The position numbers and the translations under genes are program-made. Positions 1-8,131 of a stretch of DNA of 32,425 nucleotides are shown here, in pieces; within the stretch, counting starts at the first letter, position 1; each line of letters opens with the position of its first letter. The notes under the pieces are model-generated. The model was not told the DNA's origin. It did not search any database and worked only from the letters and a program-made list of their open reading frames with translations. The DNA is from Bacteroidaceae bacterium. Lineage in GTDB: Bacteria; Bacteroidota; Bacteroidia; Bacteroidales; Bacteroidaceae. Location: contig JAGAAZ010000127.1 of NCBI GenBank assembly GCA_017614895.1, positions 1 through 32,425 of the forward strand, read 5' to 3'.

Positions 1-1
1 C

Positions 2-937
2 CTCCTGAAGGACTATGAAGGACTTTCAGAGAGTGACAAAGAACTGGTGGAGGCACTCCCTGCCTGCTTGCCAAGCGACACGCTCTACGTCACCGTCGAT
101 AAGGAAGCTGTTCGCCGTTCAGGAATGAAACTTCAGAGTGACTCTATCCCCGATCAGATGGTCATCAGTTTGGCAGGTCAGGGACGTGTGTCAAAGAGTT
201 TCATCATGATGTTGGAGATGATTGCCCAGAGCAACTTCTCTCGTCCTCTCTATATGTCCACCACAGTTGGTTCCAGCAATTATGGCAACCTCTGGCGCCA
301 CTTCATCCTCGAAGGAATGGCTTGGCGCATCACTCCGTTCATCTACTCGGAGAACACCATCAGCAGGGGTGTGGTGCATTCAGTGGCAGACACAGAGAAG
401 ATGTATGACAACATGATGAACAAGTACCACTATGGCAATTTGAAACAGCCAGGTCTTTACATCGACGAGACCACGATGCGTATGTGCTACACCCATCGTC
501 GCTGGTTCTCCACCCTCATCACCAACCTGGTGCAGGAGGGCAAGAAGGACAAGGCGCTCAAGGCGCTGGAGAAGTGCGAGACAGAGATTCCTGCCTACAA
601 TGTGCCTCATGACCCCATCATGAGCTCTTCTCTCGAGATAGCCGAAGCTTACATCGCTTGTGACAAGCCTGAGAAGGCAAAGACAATCCTCGAGGCGATA
701 GAGAAGAACTCCACCGAGTACATCAAGTGGTATCTGTCATTGAGCAACGTCTATTTTGCCAACAGCGCACGTGATTGCCATCAGGAAATCTTTGTACTGG
801 CATCCGTTCAGGATCTGTATAGCAAAATGGGCACTTCCGATGCGGAAAAGAAGGCGCAACAAATGGAAGACAGTTTGCAAAAACTCTATAGTGCGTTCAT
901 CAACAAATGTGAGGGCGCAGGCATTCAACTGCAATGA
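2..937 (+). CDS. DUF2723 family membrane protein, C-terminal part (5' end outside window)
   Basis: The frame is open from base 2, so this is the C-terminal part of a longer gene; the GTG at 47 is only an internal codon. The visible ~310 residues match the soluble C-terminal region of Bacteroidetes DUF2723 (GT117-like) proteins, which carry an N-terminal multi-TM glycosyltransferase-like half followed by a helical, TPR-like tail. Recognisable features are the stretch with FSRPLYMSTT, the LEGMAWRITPF segment, and helical repeats rich in Lys/Glu/Ala (KALKALEKCE, KAKTILEAIEK). No membrane segment or signal peptide lies in this part, as expected for the tail. It overlaps the deacetylase gene by 4 bp (ATGA), so the two are probably translationally coupled and may both act on envelope glycans. 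The family call is from memory of the conserved C-terminus; enzymatic function is not shown by this fragment. Confidence 0.75.
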   Translation, partial: LLKDYEGLSESDKELVEALPACLPSDTLYVTVDKEAVRRSGMKLQSDSIPDQMVISLAGQGRVSKSFIMMLEMIAQSNFSRPLYMSTTVGSSNYGNLWRHFILEGMAWRITPFIYSENTISRGVVHSVADTEKMYDNMMNKYHYGNLKQPGLYIDETTMRMCYTHRRWFSTLITNLVQEGKKDKALKALEKCETEIPAYNVPHDPIMSSSLEIAEAYIACDKPEKAKTILEAIEKNSTEYIKWYLSLSNVYFANSARDCHQEIFVLASVQDLYSKMGTSDAEKKAQQMEDSLQKLYSAFINKCEGAGIQLQ

Positions 938-1575
938 TAATTGAACAACCCACCAAATGGTTACGATGGCTCTATCCCAGTGCCATCTGGAGAATGGACC
1001 CGACGGAGAAGGCTGTCTATCTGACCTTCGACGACGGGCCCATCCCCGAATCAACCCCTTGGCTGATTGAAACGCTTGAACGTTACAATGTGAAAGCAAC
1101 CTTCTTCATGGTGGGTGACAATGTCAGGAAATATCCAGAACTGCTGGAACTCATCCGCTCTCATGGTCATCGCTTGGGCAACCACACCTTCAATCACATT
1201 GGTGGCATCACCGTATCGAGCAAACGCTATCTGCGCAATGCTAACGAAGCCGACAAACTGATTCATTCCAATCTCTTCCGTCCTCCAAGAGGATGGATGC
1301 GTAATGCCCAGTATATCCGTCTTCGTCGCCACTACACCATCGTGATGTGGGACTTGGTCACACGTGACTACTCCAAACGCCTCACGGCTGAAGAAGTGTA
1401 TGAGAACGTGAAGAATTACACACGCAATGGCTCCATCATCACTTTCCACGACTCCCTCCGAAGTATCGACAAACTCAAGAAAATACTTCCCAAATGTATC
1501 GAATGGCTGCGTGATGAAGGCTACGAATTCAAAGTGTTCGATGAGAACCAGCATCATTCACGACATTTGAAATAA
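934..1575 (+). CDS. Polysaccharide deacetylase family protein (NodB domain)
   Basis: 213 aa, a single NodB-homology domain (carbohydrate esterase 4 fold) with no signal peptide. All catalytic motifs are visible: TFDDGP at about 31-36 (catalytic base and metal Asp), H84-x3-H88 in GNHTFNH (metal ligands), RPPRG around 116-120, the WDLVTRDYS region at about 139-147, and ITFHDS near 169-174 with the second-base His. The family removes N- or O-acetyl groups from chitin-like oligomers, peptidoglycan or exopolysaccharide; the substrate cannot be told here. ATG 934 overlaps the upstream stop (ATGA), supporting this start and co-translation with the DUF2723 gene. A hairpin terminator follows at 1601. 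The lack of an export signal argues for a cytoplasmic role or an unusual export route. Confidence 0.9.
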   Translation: MIIEQPTKWLRWLYPSAIWRMDPTEKAVYLTFDDGPIPESTPWLIETLERYNVKATFFMVGDNVRKYPELLELIRSHGHRLGNHTFNHIGGITVSSKRYLRNANEADKLIHSNLFRPPRGWMRNAQYIRLRRHYTIVMWDLVTRDYSKRLTAEEVYENVKNYTRNGSIITFHDSLRSIDKLKKILPKCIEWLRDEGYEFKVFDENQHHSRHLK

Positions 1576-1600
1576 AAGGCGATCGTAACAGAGCAAAATA

Positions 1601-1636
1601 AAAAGGCTAAGGAGCAGCAACACTCTTTAGCCTTTT
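1601..1636. terminator. Bidirectional rho-independent terminator
   Basis: A perfect 10-bp stem (1601-1610 pairs with 1627-1636) encloses a 16-nt loop and is flanked by A-rich sequence on one side and T-rich on the other. It therefore reads as a terminator on both strands between the convergent deacetylase and Lrp genes. Confidence 0.85.
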
Positions 1637-1658
1637 TTTATTAATGTGATCAGGTCAA

Positions 1659-2183
1659 TTATTCATCCTCAGCAAGGATGATCTTTGCCTTACCACCCTT
1701 CTGAATCTTCTCCTCAGGCTTGTCCGTCACACAGATGGGGACTTCCTTCTTGATGCTCTGGTCGAGGGAGATGAGGGTTTCGGTGGAATCGACACCTGTG
1801 ATGCCCTGAATCTTGCGATTGAGGAGATCCATCAACTGCTCATTGTCACGGGCATAGAGTTTCACGAGCATGGTGTAAGGACCTGTGGTGTAGTGACATT
1901 CCACAATCTCGGGAATCTTGTTGAGTTCACTCACGACACGCTCGTACATCGAACCCTTCTCCAGACGGATGCCCACATAGGTGCAAGTCTTGTAGCCGAG
2001 GCTCTTGGGGTTGATCACATAGCCAGAGCCCACGATGACGTTGGTGTCAATCAGTCGCTGAACGCGCTGATGGATGGCGGCACGCGATACGCCACATACG
2101 GCAGCGACATCCTTGAAAGGTATACGTGCATTGGCGGAGATAATCTCCATAATTTGCTTGTCAAGCTTATCTATCTTTTCCAT
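1659..2183 (-). CDS. Lrp/AsnC family transcriptional regulator
   Basis: 174 aa. The N-terminal helix-turn-helix (about residues 5-55; LDKQIMEIISANARI followed by a recognition helix with SRAAIHQRVQRL) and a C-terminal RAM/AsnC ligand-binding domain (about 70-145; GPYTMLVKLYARD) are clear. Family members bind amino acids and assemble into octameric rings that control metabolic genes. The last ~25 residues, rich in Lys/Glu, extend beyond the usual ~150-160 aa length. The start at 2183 is supported by a well-placed promoter at 2249-2280. It is a single gene with its own promoter, convergent with the deacetylase. Ligand and regulon cannot be inferred from the neighbourhood; rdgB is divergent, which leaves autoregulation of the shared upstream region possible. 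Confidence 0.92.
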   Translation of the reverse strand: MEKIDKLDKQIMEIISANARIPFKDVAAVCGVSRAAIHQRVQRLIDTNVIVGSGYVINPKSLGYKTCTYVGIRLEKGSMYERVVSELNKIPEIVECHYTTGPYTMLVKLYARDNEQLMDLLNRKIQGITGVDSTETLISLDQSIKKEVPICVTDKPEEKIQKGGKAKIILAEDE

Positions 2184-2248
2184 TTTTTGAGGAAGTTTTT
2201 ATTGCCTATTTTCTTTGTCTTGTCAGTCTGCGAAGAACAAACTGTAAA

Positions 2249-2280
2249 CAAAAGTAGGTCATTTTTTTCTATTTGTCAAA
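2249..2280 (-). promoter_or_regulatory. Bacteroidetes-type promoter for the Lrp/AsnC gene
   Basis: On the minus strand TTTG (2280-2277), a 20-bp spacer and TACTTTTG (2256-2249) match the Bacteroidetes housekeeping promoter consensus TTTG-N19/21-TAnnTTTG, giving a leader of about 60 nt. Confidence 0.75.
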
Positions 2281-2351
2281 CTTTTTTTGAAAAAAATCGC
2301 ATTATTTGCTAAAAAAGTGGAAAAGTGCTATCAAAGACGAAATAAAAGTGC

Positions 2352-2359
2352 TACTTTTG
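2352..2359 (+). promoter_or_regulatory. -7 promoter element for rdgB
   Basis: TACTTTTG matches the Bacteroidetes -7 element TAnnTTTG and lies 25 bp before the ATG at 2384. No convincing TTTG -33 element is found at the normal distance, so this is a weaker call than the other promoters. Confidence 0.5.
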
Positions 2360-2383
2360 TCAGTAAATTAACAAAAAGGAAAG

Positions 2384-2992
2384 ATGATGAAAACATTAGT
2401 TTTTGCGAGTAACAATGCACACAAGTTGGAAGAGATTCGTGCCATTCTGGGCGCACAGTATGAGGTGAAGAGTCTGAAGGACATCGGCTGCGAGGTGGAT
2501 ATCCCTGAAACGGGTACCACTTTCCGTGAGAATGCCTTGCAGAAAGCAACCTACGTAAAGGAGCATTTTGGCTTCGATTGCTTTGCCGACGATTCCGGTC
2601 TTCAGGTGGAAGCTTTGGGTGGAGAACCTGGGGTGTATTCTGCCCGTTATGCCATGAAGAATGGGGTGCAGTTCGAGGGGAACAAGGACGAAGCCAACAT
2701 GGATGTACTCCTTGGCAAGTTGACGAATGAGGAGAATCGGAAAGCCTGTTTCCGCACCAGCATCGCCCTGATCTATGAGGGAGAAACTCATTTCTTCGAT
2801 GGCACAGTTGAGGGACAGATTATCAGAGAGAAACGAGGCTCAGGCGGCTTCGGCTACGACCCTCTTTTCATCCCCGATGGGTATGACAAAACCTTTGCAG
2901 AATTGGGCAATGAAGTGAAAAATGGCATCAGCCATCGGGCAAAAGCAGTTGAACAATTGGCTAAATTTTTATTTGTCAATTATTCTTCGTAA
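2384..2992 (+). CDS. rdgB: XTP/dITP diphosphatase (RdgB/HAM1 family)
   Basis: 202 aa, full length for the family. It hydrolyses non-canonical purine triphosphates (dITP, XTP, ITP) to monophosphates and pyrophosphate, keeping deaminated purines out of nucleic acid. Diagnostic motifs are the N-terminal nucleotide-binding [12 protein letters not shown] (8-19), the metal-binding DDSGL at about 69-73, GVYSARYA near 83-90, [11 protein letters not shown] at about 151-161, and the C-terminal NGISHRAKA. An A-rich stretch with AAAAAGGA precedes tandem ATG codons at 2384 and 2387; either could be the start. The downstream lipoprotein gene appears to have a promoter that overlaps this gene's stop codon. 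Confidence 0.95.
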   Translation: MMKTLVFASNNAHKLEEIRAILGAQYEVKSLKDIGCEVDIPETGTTFRENALQKATYVKEHFGFDCFADDSGLQVEALGGEPGVYSARYAMKNGVQFEGNKDEANMDVLLGKLTNEENRKACFRTSIALIYEGETHFFDGTVEGQIIREKRGSGGFGYDPLFIPDGYDKTFAELGNEVKNGISHRAKAVEQLAKFLFVNYSS

Positions 2993-2997
2993 CTTTG
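2972..2997 (+). promoter_or_regulatory. Candidate promoter of the M28 lipoprotein, overlapping the rdgB stop codon
   Basis: TAACTTTG at 2990-2997 is a good -7 element and shares its first three bases with the rdgB TAA stop. The nearest TTTG (2972-2975) is only 14 bp upstream instead of about 20, so strength is uncertain. Confidence 0.45.
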
Positions 2998-3016
2998 CAC
3001 CCGTAAATCATCGGAA

Positions 3017-3988
3017 ATGAAGAAAATACTATATCTTTCTCTCTTTTCTTTGCTGCTGATTGGATGCAAGGAAAAGAACGTGGAGGTGGATAAGGATTAT
3101 GTATCGCCAGCTCCTGCTTTCTGTGAGGATTCAGCATATCAATATGTGGCAGAACAATGTGCGTTTGGTCCTCGTGTGATGAACTCAGCAGCACACGATT
3201 CGTGTGGCGAGTATATTGCCCAGAAGTTCAGGAGTTTTGGTGCTGTGGTGTATGATCAGTATGCCGATTCCAAACTCTACAATGGCACCCCCATCAAAAT
3301 GCGCAACATCATTGCTTCTTACAATCCTGACGCTCCTGCACGCATCCTGATTGCAGGACATTGGGACAGTCGTCAATGGGCTGACAACGACCCAGATAAA
3401 GCGAACCACAACACCCCGATTGATGGTGCCAACGATGGTGGCAGTTCCATTGGTGTGATGCTGGAGCTTGCCCGTCAATTGCAGCTGGCCAACGACTCCA
3501 ACCAAGTAAAGATTGGTGTGGATTTCATTTGTTGGGATGCAGAGGACAGTGGTGAAGCTGCCAATAACAACCCCAACAGTTGGTGCTTGGGCAGTCAGTA
3601 TTGGTCAGGCATTCGTCACATTCAAGGCTATACAGCACGTTATGGCATCAACCTCGATATGGTGGGTGGAAACAACACAATCTTCTATCGTGAGCAGTAT
3701 TCCATGAAATATGCTCCAACGGTGGTGGATAAGGTGTGGGGAGCAGCACAACGTATCGGCTATGGAAAGTTCTTCAGTTATGAAGACGAGGGTGGTTACA
3801 TCACGGATGACCACTTGCAAGTGAATCAGGGTGGAATCCCCTGTATCGATGTGATTGGCTCCGACACAGAAAATGACGGATTCCCAAGCACTTGGCATAC
3901 TTTGGACGACAATATCAAGCATATCAATAAAGAAACACTGAAGGCAGCGGGTCAGACGATGCTGGAGGTAATTTGGACAGAACAATGA
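3017..3988 (+). CDS. M28 family lipoprotein, probable type II glutaminyl-peptide cyclotransferase
   Basis: 323 aa. A lipoprotein signal peptide ends in LLIGC with the acylated Cys17, so the protein should sit on the envelope facing the periplasm or outside. The rest is an M28 zinc aminopeptidase-like fold: H115 in GHWDSR, Asp140 in GANDGGSS, the Glu176-Asp177 pair in WDAED, Asp214 in NLDMVG and His294 in STWHTLDD. The E-D pair followed by a single conserved D and H is the pattern of the mammalian-like (type II) glutaminyl cyclases described in Porphyromonas and Prevotella, which convert N-terminal Gln of exported proteins to pyroglutamate; a plain aminopeptidase is the alternative. Its stop overlaps the sufE start by 4 bp. 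The family call is firm; the cyclase activity is inferred from the motif pattern and phylum. Confidence 0.8.
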   Translation: MKKILYLSLFSLLLIGCKEKNVEVDKDYVSPAPAFCEDSAYQYVAEQCAFGPRVMNSAAHDSCGEYIAQKFRSFGAVVYDQYADSKLYNGTPIKMRNIIASYNPDAPARILIAGHWDSRQWADNDPDKANHNTPIDGANDGGSSIGVMLELARQLQLANDSNQVKIGVDFICWDAEDSGEAANNNPNSWCLGSQYWSGIRHIQGYTARYGINLDMVGGNNTIFYREQYSMKYAPTVVDKVWGAAQRIGYGKFFSYEDEGGYITDDHLQVNQGGIPCIDVIGSDTENDGFPSTWHTLDDNIKHINKETLKAAGQTMLEVIWTEQ

Positions 3989-4413
3989 CAATAGAAGAAA
4001 TACAGCAAGAGGTCATCGAAGAGTTTGAAGGTTTCGATGATTGGATGGACAAGTATCAGATGCTCATCGACTTAGGTAGTGAACAAGAGCCACTTCCTGA
4101 GCAGTATAAGGTGGAGAGCAACCTCATCGACGGTTGCCAAAGCCGTGTTTGGTTGCAGGCAGACCTCACGCCCGAAGGCAAGATTCACTTTCAGGCAGAG
4201 AGTGATGCACTCATCGTGAAGGGCATCGTGACCTTGCTCATTCGTGTGTTAGACAACCAGACACCTGACGACATCCTCAATGCCGACCTCCATTTCATTG
4301 AGGATATTGGTTTGAAGGAACACCTTTCCCCCACACGCAGCAATGGTCTCTTGGCGATGATGAAGCAGATGAAGATGTACGCCATCGCATTTAAGGCTCA
4401 ACAAAATAAATGA
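3985..4413 (+). CDS. sufE: SufE-family cysteine desulfuration protein
   Basis: 142 aa. SufE accepts persulfide sulfur from a SufS-type cysteine desulfurase and hands it to the Fe-S scaffold. The catalytic cysteine is Cys51 in NLIDGCQSRVW, the family signature, and the C-terminal LSPTRSNGLLAMM is also typical. The reading frame is open a few codons upstream, but ATG 3985, overlapping the preceding TGA, is the natural start because the family begins with the short helix IEEIQQEVIEEF. It is sandwiched by 4-bp overlaps between the M28 lipoprotein and the ABC exporter, so it is probably expressed by translational coupling. No sufS or sufBCD genes are in the window, so its desulfurase partner is encoded elsewhere. 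Confidence 0.92.
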   Translation: MTIEEIQQEVIEEFEGFDDWMDKYQMLIDLGSEQEPLPEQYKVESNLIDGCQSRVWLQADLTPEGKIHFQAESDALIVKGIVTLLIRVLDNQTPDDILNADLHFIEDIGLKEHLSPTRSNGLLAMMKQMKMYAIAFKAQQNK

Positions 4414-6248
4414 AAGATTTCTACCAGCAAATGGGCAAGTACTTTGCCCGCTACAAAGGATACATCGTCAGCACCTTCGGCATGAATGTGTTGGCAGCCA
4501 TTTTCAATGTCTTTTCCTTCTCCATTCTGATTCCTATCTTGCAGATTCTCTTCAAAGTGAATACAGAACAGTATGAGTTGATGCCATGGAGCGTTGGCAG
4601 CATTGACGAATTGGTGGAAGTGGCAAAGAACAACGGCTACTACTACTCCCAGATGTTGGTGGAGACGCAAGGACCTTCCACCACCTTGCTGATTCTGGGT
4701 ATCGTGCTGGCTTTCCTCACCTTGCTGAAGACAGCTGCCTATTTTGGAGGTTCTGCCTGTCTGATGCCCCTTCGTACAGGTATCATCCGCGACATTCGTG
4801 TCGATATCTATAAGAAGATTCTCTCCCTTCCCCTTTCCTTCTTTTCTGATGAACGGAAAGGTGACATCTTGGCTCGTGTCAGCACAGACGTGAACGAGAT
4901 TGATGCCAGCATCTCGTCCTCGCTCGACATGATCATCAAGAACCCCATTTTCATCATTGTTTATATCGGTATTCTCTTTGGTATGTCTTGGCAGCTTACC
5001 TTGTTCACCCTGTTGGTGGTTCCTTTGTTGGCAGGGGGTATCGGACGTATCGGCAAAAAACTGAAGTCGAACTCGCTCTATGCGCAATCCAAATGGAGCG
5101 ATGGCATCAGCCAGATAGAGGAAACCTTGGGAGGACTTCGCATCATCAAGGCATTCATCGCTGAACGGAAGATGGAGGATCGCTTCACGAAGGTCAACAA
5201 CGAATATCGCAATGCAGCCATGAAAGTGGCGATTCGACAGTCGGCTGCCCACCCTGTGAGTGAGTTCTTGGGCACCTGCATGATTGTCGTTGTGTTGTGG
5301 TTTGGAGGCTACCTCATCTTCTCTGGCAGTTCATCCATCCAAGCCAGCGACTTCATCTTCTATCTGGTCATGCTCTACTCCACCCTGCAACCCATCAAGG
5401 ATCTCTCCAAGGCTGGTTACAGCATCCAGAAGGGTTTGGCTTCGATGGAGCGCATCAACAAGATTCTTCGTGCTGAGAACAACATCAAGGAAATAGCTGA
5501 GCCAAAGAAGATAGAGGCACTCAACGACTCAATTGTGCTGGAGCATGTACACTTCTCCTACAACGAAGGTCATGAGATTCTGCACGACATCAATCTCACC
5601 ATTCCAAAGGGACGCACCATCGCACTGGTGGGTCAATCAGGCTCAGGCAAGAGCACTTTGGTGGACCTCATCCCACGCTATCACGATGTTTCTTCTGGCT
5701 GCATCAAGATTGATGGGGAGGATGTACGCAACCTCTCTCTCCACTCCTTGCGTGGCTTGATTGGCAATGTCAATCAGGAAGCCATCCTCTTCAACGACAC
5801 CATCTTTAACAACATCGCCTTTGGTGTGGAAAATGCCACACAGGAACAGGTGGAAGCAGCTGCTAAGATTGCCAATGCCCACGACTTCATCATGGAGATG
5901 GAGAAGGGTTATCAGACGAATGTGGGCGACCGAGGTGGCAGGCTTTCTGGTGGCCAACGTCAACGCATATCTATTGCACGTGCCATCTTGAAGAACCCAC
6001 CTATCCTTATTCTCGACGAAGCCACGTCTGCCCTCGACACAGAGAGCGAACGCCTTGTGCAGGATGCGTTGGAGAAACTCATGAAATCACGCACAACAAT
6101 CGCCATTGCCCACCGTCTTTCCACCATTAAGAATGCCAGTGAGATTTATGTGCTCCACGAGGGAAAGATTGTGGAATGTGGCACGCATGAAGAGTTGATT
6201 GAACAGAACGGCTACTACAAGAAGCTGAACGACATGCAAGCGTTGTAA
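4410..6248 (+). CDS. MsbA-like ABC exporter (fused permease and ATPase)
   Basis: 612 aa. An N-terminal type IV ABC transmembrane domain (about six helices, residues 20-345) is followed by a nucleotide-binding domain. The ATPase motifs are intact: Walker A GQSGSGKST at 408-416, Q-loop Gln456, signature LSGGQ at 512-516, Walker B ILILDE at 533-538, D-loop SALD and H-loop His568 in IAHRLST. The half-transporter should work as a homodimer exporting a hydrophobic or lipidic substrate; MsbA (lipid A flippase) is the closest well-known relative, but lipid specificity cannot be proven. An extended loop between TM1 and TM2 (about residues 50-90) is longer than in E. coli MsbA. The start overlaps the sufE stop (ATGA), making this the last gene of the operon. 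Confidence 0.9.
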   Translation: MKDFYQQMGKYFARYKGYIVSTFGMNVLAAIFNVFSFSILIPILQILFKVNTEQYELMPWSVGSIDELVEVAKNNGYYYSQMLVETQGPSTTLLILGIVLAFLTLLKTAAYFGGSACLMPLRTGIIRDIRVDIYKKILSLPLSFFSDERKGDILARVSTDVNEIDASISSSLDMIIKNPIFIIVYIGILFGMSWQLTLFTLLVVPLLAGGIGRIGKKLKSNSLYAQSKWSDGISQIEETLGGLRIIKAFIAERKMEDRFTKVNNEYRNAAMKVAIRQSAAHPVSEFLGTCMIVVVLWFGGYLIFSGSSSIQASDFIFYLVMLYSTLQPIKDLSKAGYSIQKGLASMERINKILRAENNIKEIAEPKKIEALNDSIVLEHVHFSYNEGHEILHDINLTIPKGRTIALVGQSGSGKSTLVDLIPRYHDVSSGCIKIDGEDVRNLSLHSLRGLIGNVNQEAILFNDTIFNNIAFGVENATQEQVEAAAKIANAHDFIMEMEKGYQTNVGDRGGRLSGGQRQRISIARAILKNPPILILDEATSALDTESERLVQDALEKLMKSRTTIAIAHRLSTIKNASEIYVLHEGKIVECGTHEELIEQNGYYKKLNDMQAL

Positions 6249-6259
6249 GGGAAAAGTAA

Positions 6260-6292
6260 AAGTGATCAGCGAGAAACTTTCACTAATCACTT
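6260..6292 (-). terminator. Possible terminator of dprA
   Basis: AAGTGAT (6260-6266) and ATCACTT (6286-6292) form a 7-bp stem, and on the minus strand the 3' side runs into TTACTTTTCC. The stem includes the dprA stop codon. The T-run is interrupted, so efficiency is doubtful. Confidence 0.4.
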
Positions 6293-7417
6293 ATGAATTA
6301 ACTTGTATCTTGCTCCTCCAAGTGCCTTCACCACCCCTTTCATCTCCAAGTCGAAAAGAATCATGCTGGCGCGTGAATAAGGAATATTGGCATCAATGGC
6401 AATCTGATTGATGTGCTTGTCATCCACGCTTTTAAGGGTATTCACCAATGCGCGTTCCTCGTCCGTAAGGTCGGGGAAAAGTTCTTGTTGGATGGCTTCT
6501 GGTTTCGATGCCTTCTTCAGTGGATTTTCCCACCCCATTGCATCCAGCAGGTCGGCAGCGCAGGTGAGCAAGGTTGCCTGCTGGCGACGGATAAGGTTGT
6601 TGCATCCTCGGCTATATTCGTCATACGCACGCCCAGGGAAGGCGAACACATCACGATTGTATTCCATTGCCAACTCGGCTGTAATGAGGGAACCACCCCG
6701 TTCAGAACTCTCCACCACAATGCAAGCATCGCACAAGCCTGCCACAATGCGGTTTCGACGCACGAAGTTCCCCTTTTCAGGTGTTGTGTGGGTAGTGTAT
6801 TCTGTCAGCAATCCTCCTTGCTGATGCACCATATCTGCTGCTATCTGGCGATGCATCGAGGGGTAGATGGTGTCCAATCCGTGTGCCAGTACTCCTACTG
6901 TCGCCATACCGTTTTCCAAAGCTGCACGATGGGCACACACATCAATTCCGTATGCTAAACCGCTCACAATCAGCGTATCAGGATAATAGCGTTTCAGGTC
7001 AGCAATGAAATTGTTGCACACTTCACGTCCATATTCCGAACACTTTCGTGTACCCACCACGCTGATGATGCGCTGGCTGTTCAGGTTGACATTGCCACAA
7101 CCATAGAGCACCAACGGGGCATCCTCACACTCTCTCAGCCTTTGTGGATAGTCTTCATCTTGCAAAGTGAACACCTTCAACCGCTTCTTTTCGATGAACT
7201 CCACCTCCTCCTCCGCTATCTTCATCGCCTCATCTGCATCAGCAAAAGCCGACACAAGCCGTTGGCTGGCATCAGGAATCATGCGCACAATCTCCTTCCG
7301 ATGGGCAAACACCTCACTGGCCGACCCCATTGCTTCCAGCATGGTTCGGGCATTCAGCAGACTCAAACCCTTCAGTTTGGTCAGCGCGATAGCAGCAATG
7401 ATTTCCTGCGTGTTCAT
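6287..7417 (-). CDS. dprA: DNA-processing protein DprA (Smf)
   Basis: 376 aa. DprA binds incoming single-stranded DNA during natural transformation and loads RecA. It has a helical N-terminal part (about 1-80), a central Rossmann-like domain with SVVGTRKCS-type start, SGLAYGIDVCAHRAAL, GVLAHGLDTIYP, GNFVRRNRIVAGL and SERGGSLITAELAMEYNRDVFAFPG, and a C-terminal winged helix (about 310-376). The frame is open 19 codons further upstream, but ATG 7417 is chosen because homologues begin with a short Thr-Gln-Glu helix and the extra codons cross into the preceding gene. It lies 37 bp downstream of the thioesterase gene on the same strand and is probably cotranscribed from the promoter at 7886-7916. 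Confidence 0.93.
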   Translation of the reverse strand: MNTQEIIAAIALTKLKGLSLLNARTMLEAMGSASEVFAHRKEIVRMIPDASQRLVSAFADADEAMKIAEEEVEFIEKKRLKVFTLQDEDYPQRLRECEDAPLVLYGCGNVNLNSQRIISVVGTRKCSEYGREVCNNFIADLKRYYPDTLIVSGLAYGIDVCAHRAALENGMATVGVLAHGLDTIYPSMHRQIAADMVHQQGGLLTEYTTHTTPEKGNFVRRNRIVAGLCDACIVVESSERGGSLITAELAMEYNRDVFAFPGRAYDEYSRGCNNLIRRQQATLLTCAADLLDAMGWENPLKKASKPEAIQQELFPDLTDEERALVNTLKSVDDKHINQIAIDANIPYSRASMILFDLEMKGVVKALGGARYKLIHK

Positions 7418-7454
7418 AGAAAATCTCACACCTCTAATTTCACACCTCAAACCT

Positions 7455-7859
7455 CTATTGCAAGAACGGAGCAAACTTTTCGTTCAACTCAGGGCTCTCA
7501 GCCAATTTGCCATTCACGAGGCACACAGAATCCACCTGTGCACGAATGCTCAACTTCATATCAGGCAGACGGAAGATGTCCTGCATGAAGATGTAGCGCA
7601 CCCCATCCTTCTTGATCCACAGCTTCGTCACATACTCATCCTTGCTCTTCAAAGGCACCTTGAACTGCATCGTCAACCTGGCCACCACAGCATCCGTCCC
7701 TTTGTCATGCAGTTCTGCAAAACTGATGTTGTGTGCCAACAAAAACTCATGTCGGCAATGCTCCAGATAATGCTGATAATTCGCATTGTTCACAATGCCC
7801 TGCAGGTCGCACTCATAGTCACGCACCTTGTCCTTCAACTCAAAAATATAATTCGCCAT
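7455..7859 (-). CDS. Acyl-CoA thioesterase, 4HBT/YbgC-like hotdog protein
   Basis: 134 aa, a single hotdog domain. The active-site segment RDYECDLQGIVNNANYQHY (about 13-31) carries the catalytic Asp18 and the G-I-V-N-x-A-x-Y signature of the 4-hydroxybenzoyl-CoA thioesterase family. These enzymes hydrolyse acyl-CoA thioesters; substrate is not predictable from sequence. The protein is cytoplasmic. It is the first gene of a two-gene unit with dprA, preceded by a perfect Bacteroidetes promoter with a leader of about 20-25 nt. Confidence 0.88.
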   Translation of the reverse strand: MANYIFELKDKVRDYECDLQGIVNNANYQHYLEHCRHEFLLAHNISFAELHDKGTDAVVARLTMQFKVPLKSKDEYVTKLWIKKDGVRYIFMQDIFRLPDMKLSIRAQVDSVCLVNGKLAESPELNEKFAPFLQ

Positions 7860-7885
7860 ATTCTTACGTAGTTTAATTTCAGGTA

Positions 7886-7916
7886 CAAAGGTACGGATAA
7901 GCCAGCAGAATACAAA
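7886..7916 (-). promoter_or_regulatory. Bacteroidetes-type promoter for thioesterase-dprA
   Basis: On the minus strand TTTG (7916-7913), a 19-bp spacer and TACCTTTG (7893-7886) give a full consensus match just upstream of the thioesterase ATG at 7859. Confidence 0.85.
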
Positions 7917-8036
7917 ATAAAACCTTTTTTATTTATCTATCTTCATCTTCTTTCGCTGCCATTTCTCCCCCAACCCTTCATTCATTTTCCATTTCCTTCC
8001 GCATCCACTTCCATCTTCCCCTCGTTCTCACAAAAT

Positions 8037-8096
8037 TTTGAAAGTTTAGAAATATAATTTGAAAGTTTCAAAAAGTTTTTCTAAACTTTCAAATTA
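8037..8096. repeat. Overlapping inverted repeats upstream of the 8164 promoter
   Basis: TTTGAAAGTTTAGAAA (8037-8052) is a perfect 16-bp inverted match to 8078-8093. In addition 8055-8068 is a perfect 14-bp inverted match to 8083-8096. The right arm can thus pair with either left arm, and the two left arms share the direct repeat TTTGAAAGTTT. The cluster ends 3 bp before the -33 element, a typical operator position. Confidence 0.85.
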
Positions 8097-8099
8097 TTT

Positions 8100-8131
8100 T
8101 TTGCAACTTTAGAAATTTACTCGTAACTTTG
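8100..8131 (+). promoter_or_regulatory. Bacteroidetes-type promoter for the secreted 173-aa protein
   Basis: TTTG (8100-8103), a 20-bp spacer and TAACTTTG (8124-8131) match the consensus fully, leaving a leader of about 25 nt before ATG 8164. Confidence 0.85.

Noticed and set aside
47-937. GTG at 47 as the start of a 296-aa gene
   Set aside because: The frame is open to the window's left edge and the protein matches the tail of a much longer family, so the true start is upstream.
4398-5252. 284-codon open frame on the minus strand
   Set aside because: It lies entirely antisense to the intact ABC exporter gene, has no promoter or recognisable product, and reflects codon bias of the real gene.
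7142-7871. Long plus-strand frames antisense to dprA and the thioesterase
   Set aside because: Both minus-strand genes are clearly identified with full motifs; the plus frames have no family features and cross the promoter region.
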